This document shows positions 23,090 through 33,842 of a stretch of 64,000 bases of DNA, in pieces (within the stretch, counting starts at the first letter, position 1; each line of letters begins with the position of its first letter). This DNA is from Tausonia pullulans (taxonomy: Eukaryota > Basidiomycota > Tremellomycetes > Cystofilobasidiales > Mrakiaceae), in the NCBI GenBank assembly GCA_951802195.1, contig OX637631.1, positions 1 through 64,000 on the forward strand. Direction: 5' to 3'. A program made the translations under genes and the position numbers. The notes under the pieces are model-generated. The model made no database searches and was not told the origin of the DNA. It worked only from the letters and a program-made list of their open reading frames with translations.

Positions 23090-24378
23090 GGATGGAGTAC
23101 TACATCTACCTGCCGTAGCTCGATGGTCCTCAAAAACGGCCTCCGGGTTGTCGACGGCCAGTACAATGACCTCCGCACTCGTGCTCCGACCAGAAAACGA
23201 CGTTCAAGTCCCTTTGATTCACGCTCGAGGGGAGTTACTGTGAATACCGTTTGCCAGCTTAGATCTCGGCCAGCTGAGGTCGGTCTCGGTGGGGTCGCCC
23301 TTGGATGGAAGGCAGACGCACGTGAAAATTCAGCAGGTACATGGCGGTTGAGGCGCAGAAGGTCTCCGGCTACGAGGGCAGCATGTTCTAGACACTTGCA
23401 CGGTGTAGTCCCAGAGCTGGACGAGGACGGACTGGACGTTGACGGCACCCTAAGCGTGGTAAAAGGAGAAGAGATAGAAACAGATGGATCACGTCACAGC
23501 GCTGTTGTGCCGCGTCACACATGGGAAATAGACTGGAGGTGAGAGTCAGGCATATCTACCCAGTCTCTTCCGCTCGTCACGTACGACTCATGCCCGAGGA
23601 AATCGACCATGAGCTTGTAGTATATCCTCGTGATATTGCTCAGCCTCCAACCCCGCTCGTTAGTACATCCGAGAGAAAGTAGCCCGGGATGCTCGGGACG
23701 ATGCAATCGAGCGCCCCAGTCCCGCTCAGTCTCTGGGTTCGTTGCGGACCGAAGATCTAATCGAACTTGAGGAAGTTTAATTGAAGATCAGCCGTGCGCC
23801 ATGATGAAGTGGACCGCGTTCCAGCGGGGTCTGCAATGGGAAATGGATATAATCAGATGAAAGGGAGCGACGATGTGATGCCAACTTTCGGCTTGTTCCC
23901 CTCTGTCCTCATTCAAAACCTCGAGTGCAGGGAAACGCATGAACGGATATGGAGAAAGTGCAGTGACAGACCCTCCACCTTGCACTTAAAGTGTGTAAAC
24001 TTTGCGGTTACAGACAAATCATCAGTCAGGGCGCGATCTGGCTTTGGCCCTATCCGGTTAATCCCGCGACAGACGCGCACGTTGTCATCGACAGCAATCA
24101 GGATCCCGCGGTAGATCTTTGTTCCTCTCAATTATTGTTGTAGCCATTTCACTGTTGATGCTGGCCTGGAATTCCTTCCAGTCCCACTCGTCACGCCAGA
24201 CTCAAAGGAGCACGCGATGTCAGTCGAGATCCAGGGCTACTCTCATGACGCGTTGGGGATCACCGCCTGCGGGGGGAGCCTCGCGTCGCGAAACTTGCCC
24301 ATCATCCGGTCGATGTTGGCATCGGCAAAGGATATGGTAATGGGGGTGGGTGGGCTGGGACTAGCGGTGGCGAGCATG
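23090..24378 (-). pseudogene. Decayed epoxide hydrolase (EHN domain plus alpha/beta hydrolase)
   Basis: Ordered fragments on the minus strand match the microsomal/fungal epoxide hydrolase family. The start is MLATASPSP then ITISFADANIDRMMGKF (the N-terminal EHN domain) from 24378. Then come VWRDEWDWKEFQASIN, KVEGLSLHFLHIRS (the IDGLDIHFIHVRS block), SWHHIVAPFHL and GWRLSNITRIYYKLMVDFLG, followed by ESYVTSGRDW (nucleophile Asp region). Near 23180, FWSEHECGGH carries the C-terminal catalytic His, followed in another frame by AVDNPEAVFED. Two in-frame stops lie just before WRDEWDW, and a one-base excess sits between GGHCT and AVDNPE. Other frame changes may be introns. The best reading is a recently decayed gene. 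A multi-intron functional gene with sequencing errors is less likely. Confidence 0.65.
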
Positions 24379-24621
24379 ATGAGAAAGACGAGGGATAGGC
24401 TAGTCTCGAGTGATGATAGTAGTTGGGAGAAGAAATACAGAAATGTAATTTGGCGCGAGTCCGCCGCCACGCCCAGGCGGGCGCGCCGTTCGTTTACGTC
24501 TGGTCTGCACAGCGGGGGGGTTGTGGGACAATATGCGCAGTGTATTTTCCTTCCTCTCGCTCTCACATATCGGTAACGGGTCCCTGAATGAGACGGCCGC
24601 CAATCTCATATTGTCGTCGTC

Positions 24622-26648
24622 TCAATCTCGGATCCGCATGCTCCTCACCCACCCCTTGCCATCAGCAGTACCTCCAGCGCACGCGACGCTCTCCCCCCCC
24701 TTGGCCCATGAGATGCTGTCGACCTCCCCAGGTGCCGTATACGCCAGCAGTGGGTCGAACCTCTGTGGAATTGACCCCGAAGACTTGGAGCCGTCGGCAG
24801 AGCCGACCCCGCCGGCATGAGAGCCGGGCCGAGAGGAGACGGCTGCTGCTAGGGCTGGGGCGGCAGCGGCGGGTGGCGGAGGCTGGGAGGACGACCCGGT
24901 GGACAAGGCAGCTGCGTCCCAGAGGAGGAGAAGTGAGTCGGTACCTGCGGGGAGGGGAGTGATAAAGGCGCCCTACGTCAGATCTGCAGGTTCGAAAAGT
25001 GAGCAGGCAGGGAAAAACGGGCAAACTTGCCTCCTGTGCACAGCCCACCTCCGGTCCCGCTTGGTCCCTTCTCTCCCCAGCCGAGCGATGTGACCCTGCC
25101 ACCGACCCGTCCGTGGCCCTTGAGTTCGACGACAGGGCTACCTGGGCTGCGCATGTCGAGCTGAATAACCATTGAGTCAATGATCAGTTGTCCACCCAAA
25201 TAAGCCTCGGGTCGAAGCAATAGGAGCAACACACGACTTGGACATCTCCGCTGTTGCCATTGAAGGTCGCCAGGTAATGGGCGTCCGACGGGTTGAAGGC
25301 GATGCGCATGAGGGCTGGGGAGGATGAGGCCGCGGTCGAGGATGACGATGATGAAGCCGGGGTTTCATACAGCTGTAGGATCAGGATAGGGAAAATATTA
25401 GAGACTCAGGGCGAGTTTATTAGGATCAAGAGAAAGAGTGGCCTACGATGGTCGAGTGCTCGAGAGATCGCAAGTCGAACGCCCGGAGCGAGCCGTCTTC
25501 TCCGACGGAGACCTAAGGTGGGGAAGATAGGCAGGGTTAGGATGTATGCGGCTTGAGCGAGACATGCATAGGTGCGACTAACAAAGACTTCGGTCCCGCC
25601 GGGGAGCCAGGCGACGTCATACACCTCTCGGTCGTGAGCGATCAGCTGGGTGACGGCGACGCCCGTCTGCACGTCCCTAGTAGCACAGGCGACACTCTTG
25701 GATCAGCAGCTCGTCCTTAGGGACGAATGTGGGAGCAGGAATTCATACCAGACAGTGCATGTCGTGTCCTAAAGGCACCGCAGGCGAGAGATTATTGTCG
25801 GCATCGCCTTGCATTATGGACAAAAGCAGCTCAGACTCACAACTGATGACGTTACGATCATGCTCGGATTAAGAGCATTCCAGCTGAGAGACGTCAGTGG
25901 AGCTGGGTTGTTCTGCGCTCTTGATTGGCCACTAGGAGGCGTTGGTGGTCCTGTTGGGGCCTGAACGGCCTTGGTCTGAAGTGAGATTGCGAGGGTCAGT
26001 CACGCAGTGACGCATCTGGTCGGTTCACGACGCGACGCGAAACAACTCACGTGCGAGAGCAGCGTCTTCTGAGTCATCCTTCCCTGCGGTCCGCCGCCTT
26101 CTGTTGGAGCGGTGTACTCCCAGATACGGAGAGAGTCGCCTGTGCTAGCGAGGAGCTCTCGTGGCGGCGAGTTGCCGGACGAACCCCCAGAGGTCCGCGA
26201 CGACGGCGACGGTTCCCAAGCGAGGCACGTCTGAGGGAATCCCACGGTTGTCGACGCGAGTGGAACGAGATGCGAAGGCTGGTGAGAGTCCTGTATGCAA
26301 TGCGTCTTGCCGTCAGCAAGAAGGAAGGCTCAGGAGAACGACGACGGGCGCCTCCAAGGGGTCCCAGCCGACGACGAGCGCGACCATCAATGTGCGACTG
26401 GTGGACGAACGCGTTTGGGGCCGAGGACCTGAAGGACGTTGGGGCTACCTCCGAGAATGAAGCTGCCGATGGCCAACCGATTTCGATCCTGAGGCGACTG
26501 CGAGTGGGCGAGGGAGTAGATTGGGACTGCCGGAAGGGCCGACAACGAGCGCGCGTGAGACCGATGGAGGCGAGGCGTTCAGCGAATACGCCATCGTCGC
26601 ATTGGCGCGCGACAATGCTAACTTACATTGAGAATCATAGGAGAGCAT
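24622..26648 (-). CDS. WD40 repeat protein, DCAF7/WDR68 (AN11) family
   Basis: This is a seven-bladed beta-propeller adaptor; family members bind DYRK kinases and the DDB1-CUL4 ligase. Ten minus exons fit: 26648-26627, 26526-26411, 26278-26051, 25975-25841, 25768-25749, 25676-25583, 25512-25447, 25372-25235, 25160-25031, 24944-24622. Family signatures in order are FPIYSLAHS, RLAIGSFILGGSPNVLQV, LLASTGDSLRIWE, APLTSLSWNALNPSMIVTSS, DTTCTVWDVQTG, QLIAHDREVYDVAW, VGEDGSLRAFDLRSLEHST, DSLLLWD and DPLLAYTAPGEVDSISWA. The ninth intron (25030-24945) starts GCAAGT instead of GT and keeps the frame. Low-complexity Ser/Ala inserts enlarge the last two blades. It shares a 206-bp divergent promoter with SKI2. 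Confidence 0.88.
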
Positions 26649-26854
26649 GGCAGGCTGAAAGACCAGTCCGCCGGAGAAAATACTGAAGGGAATGCGTCGT
26701 GGTTGATAGCAGACCCACATCACCGGAAGCCCAGATCTCCTCTCCCCTCAACGCGACCACGCGCGCGTCGCCCTCTCCTCTCGTCCTTGTCCTGACGACC
26801 ACCGTCAACTTGCCTCCCGCCTTCCCTTCCAGTTCTCCCTCCACCCCACCCTGC
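26649..26854. promoter_or_regulatory. Divergent promoter between DCAF7-like gene and SKI2
   Basis: Only 206 bases separate the two opposite start codons, so both promoters must overlap here. The SKI2 frame is open upstream to another ATG at 26699, so a longer SKI2 N-terminus is possible. I prefer 26855 because it leaves room for a promoter and begins the conserved region. Confidence 0.6.
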
Positions 26855-29800
26855 ATGCCTCTCGGGCTTTCTAACCCAGCTCGTTCGACAGAGGAGCTCC
26901 TCGCCGAGCTCAAGGTCGACCGGCTTCCGACCACTGAGGAGGTCGCCGCCCAGGTCGAGGAGCGCTTCCTCGCGCCGAGAAAGATCCTCAAGGACGCCTG
27001 GCTCGGCGGCTTCTCTGTGTGAGTGCCTGATATTGGTGGGAAACAGAGAGACCCTGAGATCCTGCACAAGCCCGGACACAAGCTGGCGCCGTCGCTGCTG
27101 GCTCCCTGTCTCCTGGTTCGCGAACTGACGTCGTCATTGTCCCTCTTTCTGGTCGTCCTCTCGTCATGGATCTGGAAGTCAATGGCATACTCCTCCCCCG
27201 GTACCTCCCATCACGCTTGATTCACTACCGCCGACGCATTCGCCCTCGTTCCTTCGCAAGGGACTGTCTGGCTCCGTTGTCGGCTGGGCTGAGGTTCGTT
27301 GCTTTGACAGGCCCTACCGTTCTCAGCTGACTTTCTTCGATCTGTCTTTCTTATTCTTCTTAATTTTCTCTCCTATCGCCCTCTCTTCATCCCTCTCTCT
27401 TTGTCTCCCAGACCAAGGCCCCCCCTCCGCCTCCCAACTCGATTCAGTCGCTGGCGACAACGCGTCTCCCCGCGCCGCAGACGTCGTTCGTCCGCGGCAA
27501 GTCCGCCAACCTCCCTTTCCTCCCCGGAGGACTCGAGCCTTCAAATCTTCTTCAAGAGGGTGGGGTTGATTTGGAAGAAGAGGAAGGAGAGGAGCAAGTC
27601 GGTTGGCGGACACGTGCTCCGGGCTTGTCTCGTGGTCTGGCATTCGATGATGCCTCGGCGATGGAGGGCGAAGGCGACTGGGTAATTGAAGCATTCTTGG
27701 GTCGAGGCAAGGGAGATGAGGTCCGTAAGCCACAGGAGACGTTGGACGCCGGTGTGAGTCGCCAGCTTCGTACAGGGGCCGATCGGGGAGGCCACACGTT
27801 GACTCGACAGTTCTTGCTCCCCTCAGCCTTCTCACTTGAAAGCTATGGAACTACCCCTGGCCGTCCGTCCTGGTAAGGGTCGGGAGGACATCTCTGGTAT
27901 CGACGACCTGCTTCCGCCTTCTGTGAGTCTAGCGTGACCTTTAGGTAAGTTGCAGCCGTCCTGACATTTCGTGCTGTGCCACTACCTTCTCCAGTCCTTC
28001 TCGAACTCCGATGCCGTCGTACCTGTCTCCAAGCCCAAACGTATCAAGAAGGTAGAGAAGAAGGAATGGGCGCATGTTGTGGACGTTAACCAGGAGCTTG
28101 TCAACGTACGTCAAGGCAATGGCTAGGGTTAGGGCTATGACTAGGGGAAGGACAGGACACCTCCAGCTGACTTGCCCGGGCCTCAGTTCGACGAGCTTGT
28201 TCCTGACATGGCATATCATGTGGGTGGAGTTCGCTAGTCAAAGAATGGACATACGCTCAGACTGGGCTGCATCACTCCTACAGTATCCCTTCAAGCTCGA
28301 TAATTTCCAGAAGGAGGCGATCTATCATCTTGGTGGGTCCCACATTGGCCTATTGTCAAGCTCAGTTCGATCTCCCGATGCTGATGTGTATGCCTTCTTC
28401 GTCATCAGAGATGGGCGACTCGGTCTTCGTCGCCGCCCACACTTCGGCAGGAAAGACGGTCGTTGCCGAATACGCCATCGCCCTTGCCGCTAAGCACATG
28501 ACGAGGTGCGTATCCGGCTCGTTTGCTCGAACCTGCGTCAGCTACTAACAGCTGGGGTCAACGACAGGGCTATCTACACCTCGCCCATCAAGGCGCTTTC
28601 GAACCAAAAGTTCCGCGACTTCAAGCAGTCGTTCGATCCGAGCACAGTCGGCATTCTCACGGGAGATGTTCAGATCAACCCGGAGGGCAGCTGTTTAATT
28701 GTGCAACTTCGCTCTCCCGACTCAAGGCACGGACGTGGGCTGACCGAGTTCCTCTACTCCAGATGACGACCGAGATCCTACGGAGCATGCTCTACAAGGG
28801 CGCAGACCTCATCCGCGACGTTGAGTTTGTCATCTTCGACGAGGTTCACTATGTCAACGATGCCGAGCGGGGTGTTGTCTGGGAGGAGGTTATCATCTTG
28901 CTGCCGGACCATGTCAACATCATCCTCCTCTCGGCGACTGTCCCCAACACCAAGGAGTTTGCCGGCTGGGTTGGGTGCGTACAGCATCTCAATCACATTG
29001 TGCTTATGCCCTCCTGTGCTGATTTTCCTGGTCCCTTGTGCATCCAGTCGTACCAAGAAGAAGGACATCTACGTCATCTCAACGCCCAAGCGGCCCGTCC
29101 CGCTCGAGCACTACCTCTATGCTGGCAAAGAGATCCATAAGATCATTGATAAGACGGGCTCCTTCCTCGGGGAGGGCCTCAAGTCGGCTGCAGACTCGCT
29201 CCGCCGCAAGCAAGAAAAAGAGCGCGAGGCTGCGGGCCTCCCTCCCCTTCAACGCACGGGCGGCCGCGGTCTGCCACCTGCTCGTGGAGGACGAGGTGGC
29301 GGGCCTGGTCGGGGTGGGCCTCCGAACGGCCGTGGTGGAGGAGGCGCTGGGCGAGGAGCCGGACCTGTTTCTCGTGGTGGACGGGGCGGTGGAGGCGCCG
29401 GTGGTGCGCCCTTTCGGTTTGGCGGAGGTGGCCAGGACAAGAACCTGTGGACGCATCTGGTCGCCTACCTCAAGAAGAAGGACTTGCTCCCGGTCGTTTG
29501 CTTCGTCTTCTCCAAGAAGCGCTGCGAGGAGAACGCCGCCTCGCTCGGGACCACGGACCTCTGCACAAGCTCGGAGAAATCCATGGTCCATGTTATGATC
29601 GAGCGAGCGCTCAAAAGGCTCAAAGGTGAGCAGTGTCGATACAGGCCTGATCGTCAATCTAGGGCTGACTGCACTATTTTTCAGGATCGGACAAGATGTT
29701 GCCTCAGATCCAGCGGATGAGAGAGCTCCTCAGCCGAGGCATAGGAGTCCACCACGGAGGCTTGCTGCCGATTGTCAAGGAAGTTGTCGAGATTCTCTTC

Positions 29801-32294
29801 TCGCAGGGCTACGTCAAGGTCCTCTTTGCGACTGAGACCTTTGCCATGGTGAGAGCAGCAGGTCCCAATAATTGAAACAAAGAGGACAACTGATTGTGTT
29901 GTTCTTCACTCATCACAGGGAGTCAACATGCCCGCTCGGTCGGTCGTCTTCTCCGGCATGCGCAAGCACGACGGTACGGGATTCCGCGACCTCCTCCCGG
30001 GCGAGTACACGCAGATGTCCGGACGCGCCGGCCGTCGTGGACTCGATCCGACGGGAGTGGTCATTATTATCTGCGGTGACGAGGTTCCAGAGGTTCGTCC
30101 AGAGCACGTGATTCAGCCTGAACTGGACGCTCCTGACGTTCGTTGCCCTAATTTAGACCCAGAGCCTCCATACGATGATGCTCGGGACGCCCAATAAGCT
30201 CTCCTCGCAGTTCCGTCTCACCTACAACATGATTCTCAACCTGCTCCGAGTTGAGGCGCTCAAGGTCGAGGAGATGATCAAGCGCAGTTTCTCCGAGAAC
30301 GCCTCGCAGACGCTCCTGCCGGATCAGCAGCGCAAGATCCTTGAAGTAGGTCCTCTCCACCTCCATGGCTCTTAGGTTATCGCTGATGAAACACATCATC
30401 CAGGTCGAGGCCTCGCTTGCCGTCCTGCCCAAGCTCGACTGCCCGCATGAGCTCGCAACCGAGATCAGCAAATTCTACGACATCTCTCACGAGCTTGTTT
30501 ACCTCAATAACTGGCTCCTGGATGCCGCTGCTTCGAGCATGCACGGGTCAAAGAACTTCCAGCCGGGACGGGTCGTCGTGATCCGGGATGGGGTGAGTGC
30601 TCATCTCTTACCCATGTCACGTCTAAGGATCTTACTTAACCTCTCCCACAGCATTTTCCCATGAACCTCGCGATGATTCTTCGGCAAGAGGCGAATGCGA
30701 TCGTCAACGGCACCTCTACTTCCAAAACATACCTCGTCCTCGCTTTGTCTGACGAGGAGACGAAGAACAATTCGCATGGTTGGTCTCCGAAATTCATGCT
30801 TCTCGGCCGTGTTAGCTGCTCATCCTCATCACCTGCAAAAGATCTCCCCAGAGACGCTGTTCCTGCCCCCAGGTGGCCGCCGACTCCGTCGAGCATTCGT
30901 CGCCCAGCTCAGCCTTTGTACGAGGTCCGGGCGGTCCCGCTGTCCAATATCGCTTACGTGACGAGCCGGAGCCAAAAGGTGTGTCGGCCTCCAGCCTCAC
31001 TTCTCCATCGTCTTTTGTTCTCACCGCCATTCTTTCATAGCTGGACCCGGTCACCCTCCAGCAAATTTCCGTCCAATTCCACATCGCTCCCATGCAGGCT
31101 TGCGCGGAGACTCTTGCTGAGATCGCTGATCAATTCAAGGCTGATGATGCGATCCCCGAGGCCGACTGGTCCAAGATTCGGTCGCTTGAGTTTCAGGACG
31201 CGTTGAGGGCCCGAGCGGGCCTCCAGAAGCAGCTGAATAAGCGGACTTGCGTGACCCACCCGGACTTTGAGATCAATGTAAGTCTTCTGTCGTTTTAATT
31301 CCACCCGAATGCGCAGCCTGACCTGACTCTTTCTCTCTAGTATGAAGTCATGCACGCCGAGAAGGCCCTCAAGCTCAAGATTGCCGATCTCAAGTTGGCC
31401 ATCTCGGACCAAAACCTCGAGCTTCTACCTGACTACGAGCAGCGTATCGAGGTCCTTAAGGAGCTCCGTTTCATTGACGACAACGCCACTGTCCTACTCA
31501 AAGGCCGAGTCGCGTGCGAGGTGAACGGCTGTCATGCATGTTTCTCGTGAGGCTCGGCTGACGTTTCTCACTCGTGCTTCGCAGATCAATTCGGCCAATG
31601 AGCTCATTCTTACGGAGCTCATCCTTGAGAATACCCTGGCGACCTATGAACCAGAGGAGATCGTGGCGCTGCTCTCGTGTTTCGTCTTCCAAGAGAAGAC
31701 CGAAGTCGAGCCTTTCTTTGCGCCTCGACTGGACGAGGCATGTCATCACTGCTCCTTGATCTCTTTTTATAGTGACACTCTGACGCCATCCCTTTCTATC
31801 CATCCGACAGGGTCGAAAGGTTATTCTCGACATTGCCGAGATGATTGGACGCGTCCAAGATTCGCACAAGGTCCCCCACGACGATTTTGCGACCTCGCTC
31901 AAGTTTGGGCTCATGGAGGCCGTCTATGAGTGGGCCAAGGGTGTTGTGCGTCGAATCCTCCCTCCTCCCCCCTCCTCCTCCCCTTCTCTCCTCCTCGCAA
32001 GCTCGGGAGTGCATGCTGATTTCCCGCACGACAGCCCTTTGAGGAGATCACCAAGCTCACCGATGTCCAGGAGGGTACCATCGTCCGCGTCATCACCCGG
32101 CTCGACCAGACGTGCCAGGAGGTCCGCGATGCTGCCCGGGTCATTGGCGACGCAGGGCTCTTCCAGAAGATGGAGGAAGCCCAGACGCTTATCAAACGCG
32201 ATGTCGTGAGTTCATGACCCCTTTCGAGGTCCGACGGCGGCATATCTGACGGCGTTGCGTCCAGATCTTTGCACCCTCGCTTTTCGTCGCATAG
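26855..32294 (+). CDS. SKI2: SKI2 RNA helicase of the cytoplasmic Ski complex
   Basis: This DExH-box helicase feeds mRNA into the exosome for 3'-5' decay. Twenty-three exons fit: 26855-27018, 27179-27293, 27412-27753, 27827-27922, 27995-28105, 28187-28219, 28284-28332, 28409-28505, 28568-28700, 28763-28974, 29048-29625, 29685-29848, 29919-30092, 30157-30345, 30404-30592, 30652-30778, 30852-30978, 31041-31277, 31341-31520, 31585-31737, 31811-31942, 32035-32205, 32265-32294. Motifs include [16 protein letters not shown] (Walker A), FDEVHYVND (DEVH), [38 protein letters not shown] (arch/DSHCT) and a C-terminus IFAPSLFVA. An RGG-rich insert lies at roughly residues 510-570. The intron after 31737 starts GCATGT. 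Exon 17 (30852-30978) shows a frame conflict described in the findings. Total about 1267 residues, normal for Ski2. Confidence 0.93.
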
Positions 32295-32502
32295 CTGGGG
32301 AGAGGGAGAGGGTTGTCCTCTGTTGTTATTCTCTCACCTTGCATAAAACTTTCATTCATGACTTTCCATTCGTTTATGCCTGAGAACTCTTCACGACAGA
32401 ACGTGACCTGGCGCGTCTTGATGAGGTGACTCGTGGCCCGATCCGTGCGACTGGCATCCGTTCTCTCCCAACGCTCACCACCCGCATCTTCTCTTTCTAC
32501 CA

Positions 32503-33805
32503 ATGGCCGCCCAGACCGTCCCCGAGCTTGCGCTCTCCGAATCGGATGAGCACGATGTCAACGACCTCGGCGAGGGCCCCTTGAGCGGCGACTTCCGCGA
32601 GGTCGAGTACGACCCTTCGCACGTCTGGATCGAGGACCCGGATGACCCGATGGAGCCTCCACCTGCACTCTCTCAGTGGGATAAGAACGGATGGGACGAC
32701 ACAGCTCTCGTCTCGGTCTGGGCGGCTGCCACGGAGGAATTCATCGTGAATGTCTTGTCGCTCTCTCTAATTTCGCTCGCTTTACTCATGGTGCCCTTCC
32801 CTGCCCCTCCAGCGGTATAACGACCCGACGGCGCCATTCGTCCCCTTTGAGGTCGATGAAGACCTCATCGCCCTGTCCAAGCAAACAATGAAGGATTCGT
32901 GGAAGATCAAGATGAAAGCGCGTGAGCAGATCGAACGGGCGGCGTGGGAGGAGGTTGGCCTCCCGCCGAGAGGGACGCGTGAGACTACGAATTTGTGAGT
33001 CGAGGTAGCCTTGGATCGGTATGAGCACTGCCTGACATCTTTCCAGGTGGTACTACACGGTTGCGAGACCCAAGCCAAAGTCGCCCTACGTACCGAAGAA
33101 GCCGGTGAACCCGTACTTGGCAGCACGTGAGTTCGGGAGTCGGAGAAACGCGACGGATTTGGCGGCTCCGACTGACGTACGACGTCCACTTCCCTCTCAG
33201 CGGTGTCCAAGAAGCGCAAGATCACGGCGACCTCATCGGCGACAGCCGACGACCCGGAGTACCGTCTGCAGTCGCCCGAGCCGTACGAGGGGGGTCTTGT
33301 CTCTCCACCCGCCTGGGAGCCGGAGGAACCCACGTTTGGAGATGAAATCGAGGACGAAGAGGTGGAGTACGCTGCAGTCAGTAGAGAGGGAATGATAGTC
33401 ACGATGGGAGACAGGTCAGAGTGGGACGATTCGGACCTGGTCCAAGGTTGGGAGCAGGAAAAGCAAGCGTGGCAGGTCGGTCCTCCGTCTTCTTCGCGCC
33501 ATCGTTGCGTTTCCTGTTGGCTGACGAATATTATTGCTTGCTGATACTAGGAGGCCAACGGGACCACCAAGACATGGCTCGACCTTGCCCTCGAAGAAAA
33601 AGCGCGCGCAGATGCAGCGGTGGAAGACGCGACGGAGGATGCGACGGAGGTCAACGCAGGGGCGACGTCCTCTGCTGAGAAGATTGCTGCTGTACCTCCT
33701 TTAAAGCTTGACAAGGTCGCTCGCCGGAACCTGGAACGGTTCAAGAACGGCGCTGCAGCTGCCGGCTCAATGCCCACCGAACCAGAGGAGCTTTCGTATG
33801 ATTAA
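32503..33805 (+). CDS. SMN-like protein with two WDD motifs (putative)
   Basis: Five exons fit: 32503-32745, 32813-32994, 33047-33126, 33201-33475, 33551-33805 (344 residues). NGWDDTALVSVWAAATEEF resembles the Gemin2-binding helix of survival motor neuron protein (human WDDTALIKAYDKAVASF). SMN chaperones Sm-ring assembly on spliceosomal RNA. A second related motif, EWDDSDLVQGWEQEKQAW, occurs near residue 245. Between them is RETTNLWYYTVARPKPKSPY, reminiscent of the LWY/SWYYxG aromatic segments, and a basic KKRKI patch. No Tudor domain is evident and the C-terminal YG-box is not recognised, so the assignment rests on the WDD motif and overall acidity. A different WDD-containing protein is possible. 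It lies 208 bases after SKI2 and ends 37 bases from the convergent BRCT gene. Confidence 0.6.
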
Positions 33806-33842
33806 TCCATCGATTCGGTTGGATGAAGCTGCATCGTCATCG

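Noticed and set aside
26699-26854. Upstream in-frame ATG extending SKI2 by 52 residues
   Set aside because: It would leave only 50 bases to the divergent DCAF7-like start, and the extension is not like the Ski2 N-terminus. Kept only as a possibility.
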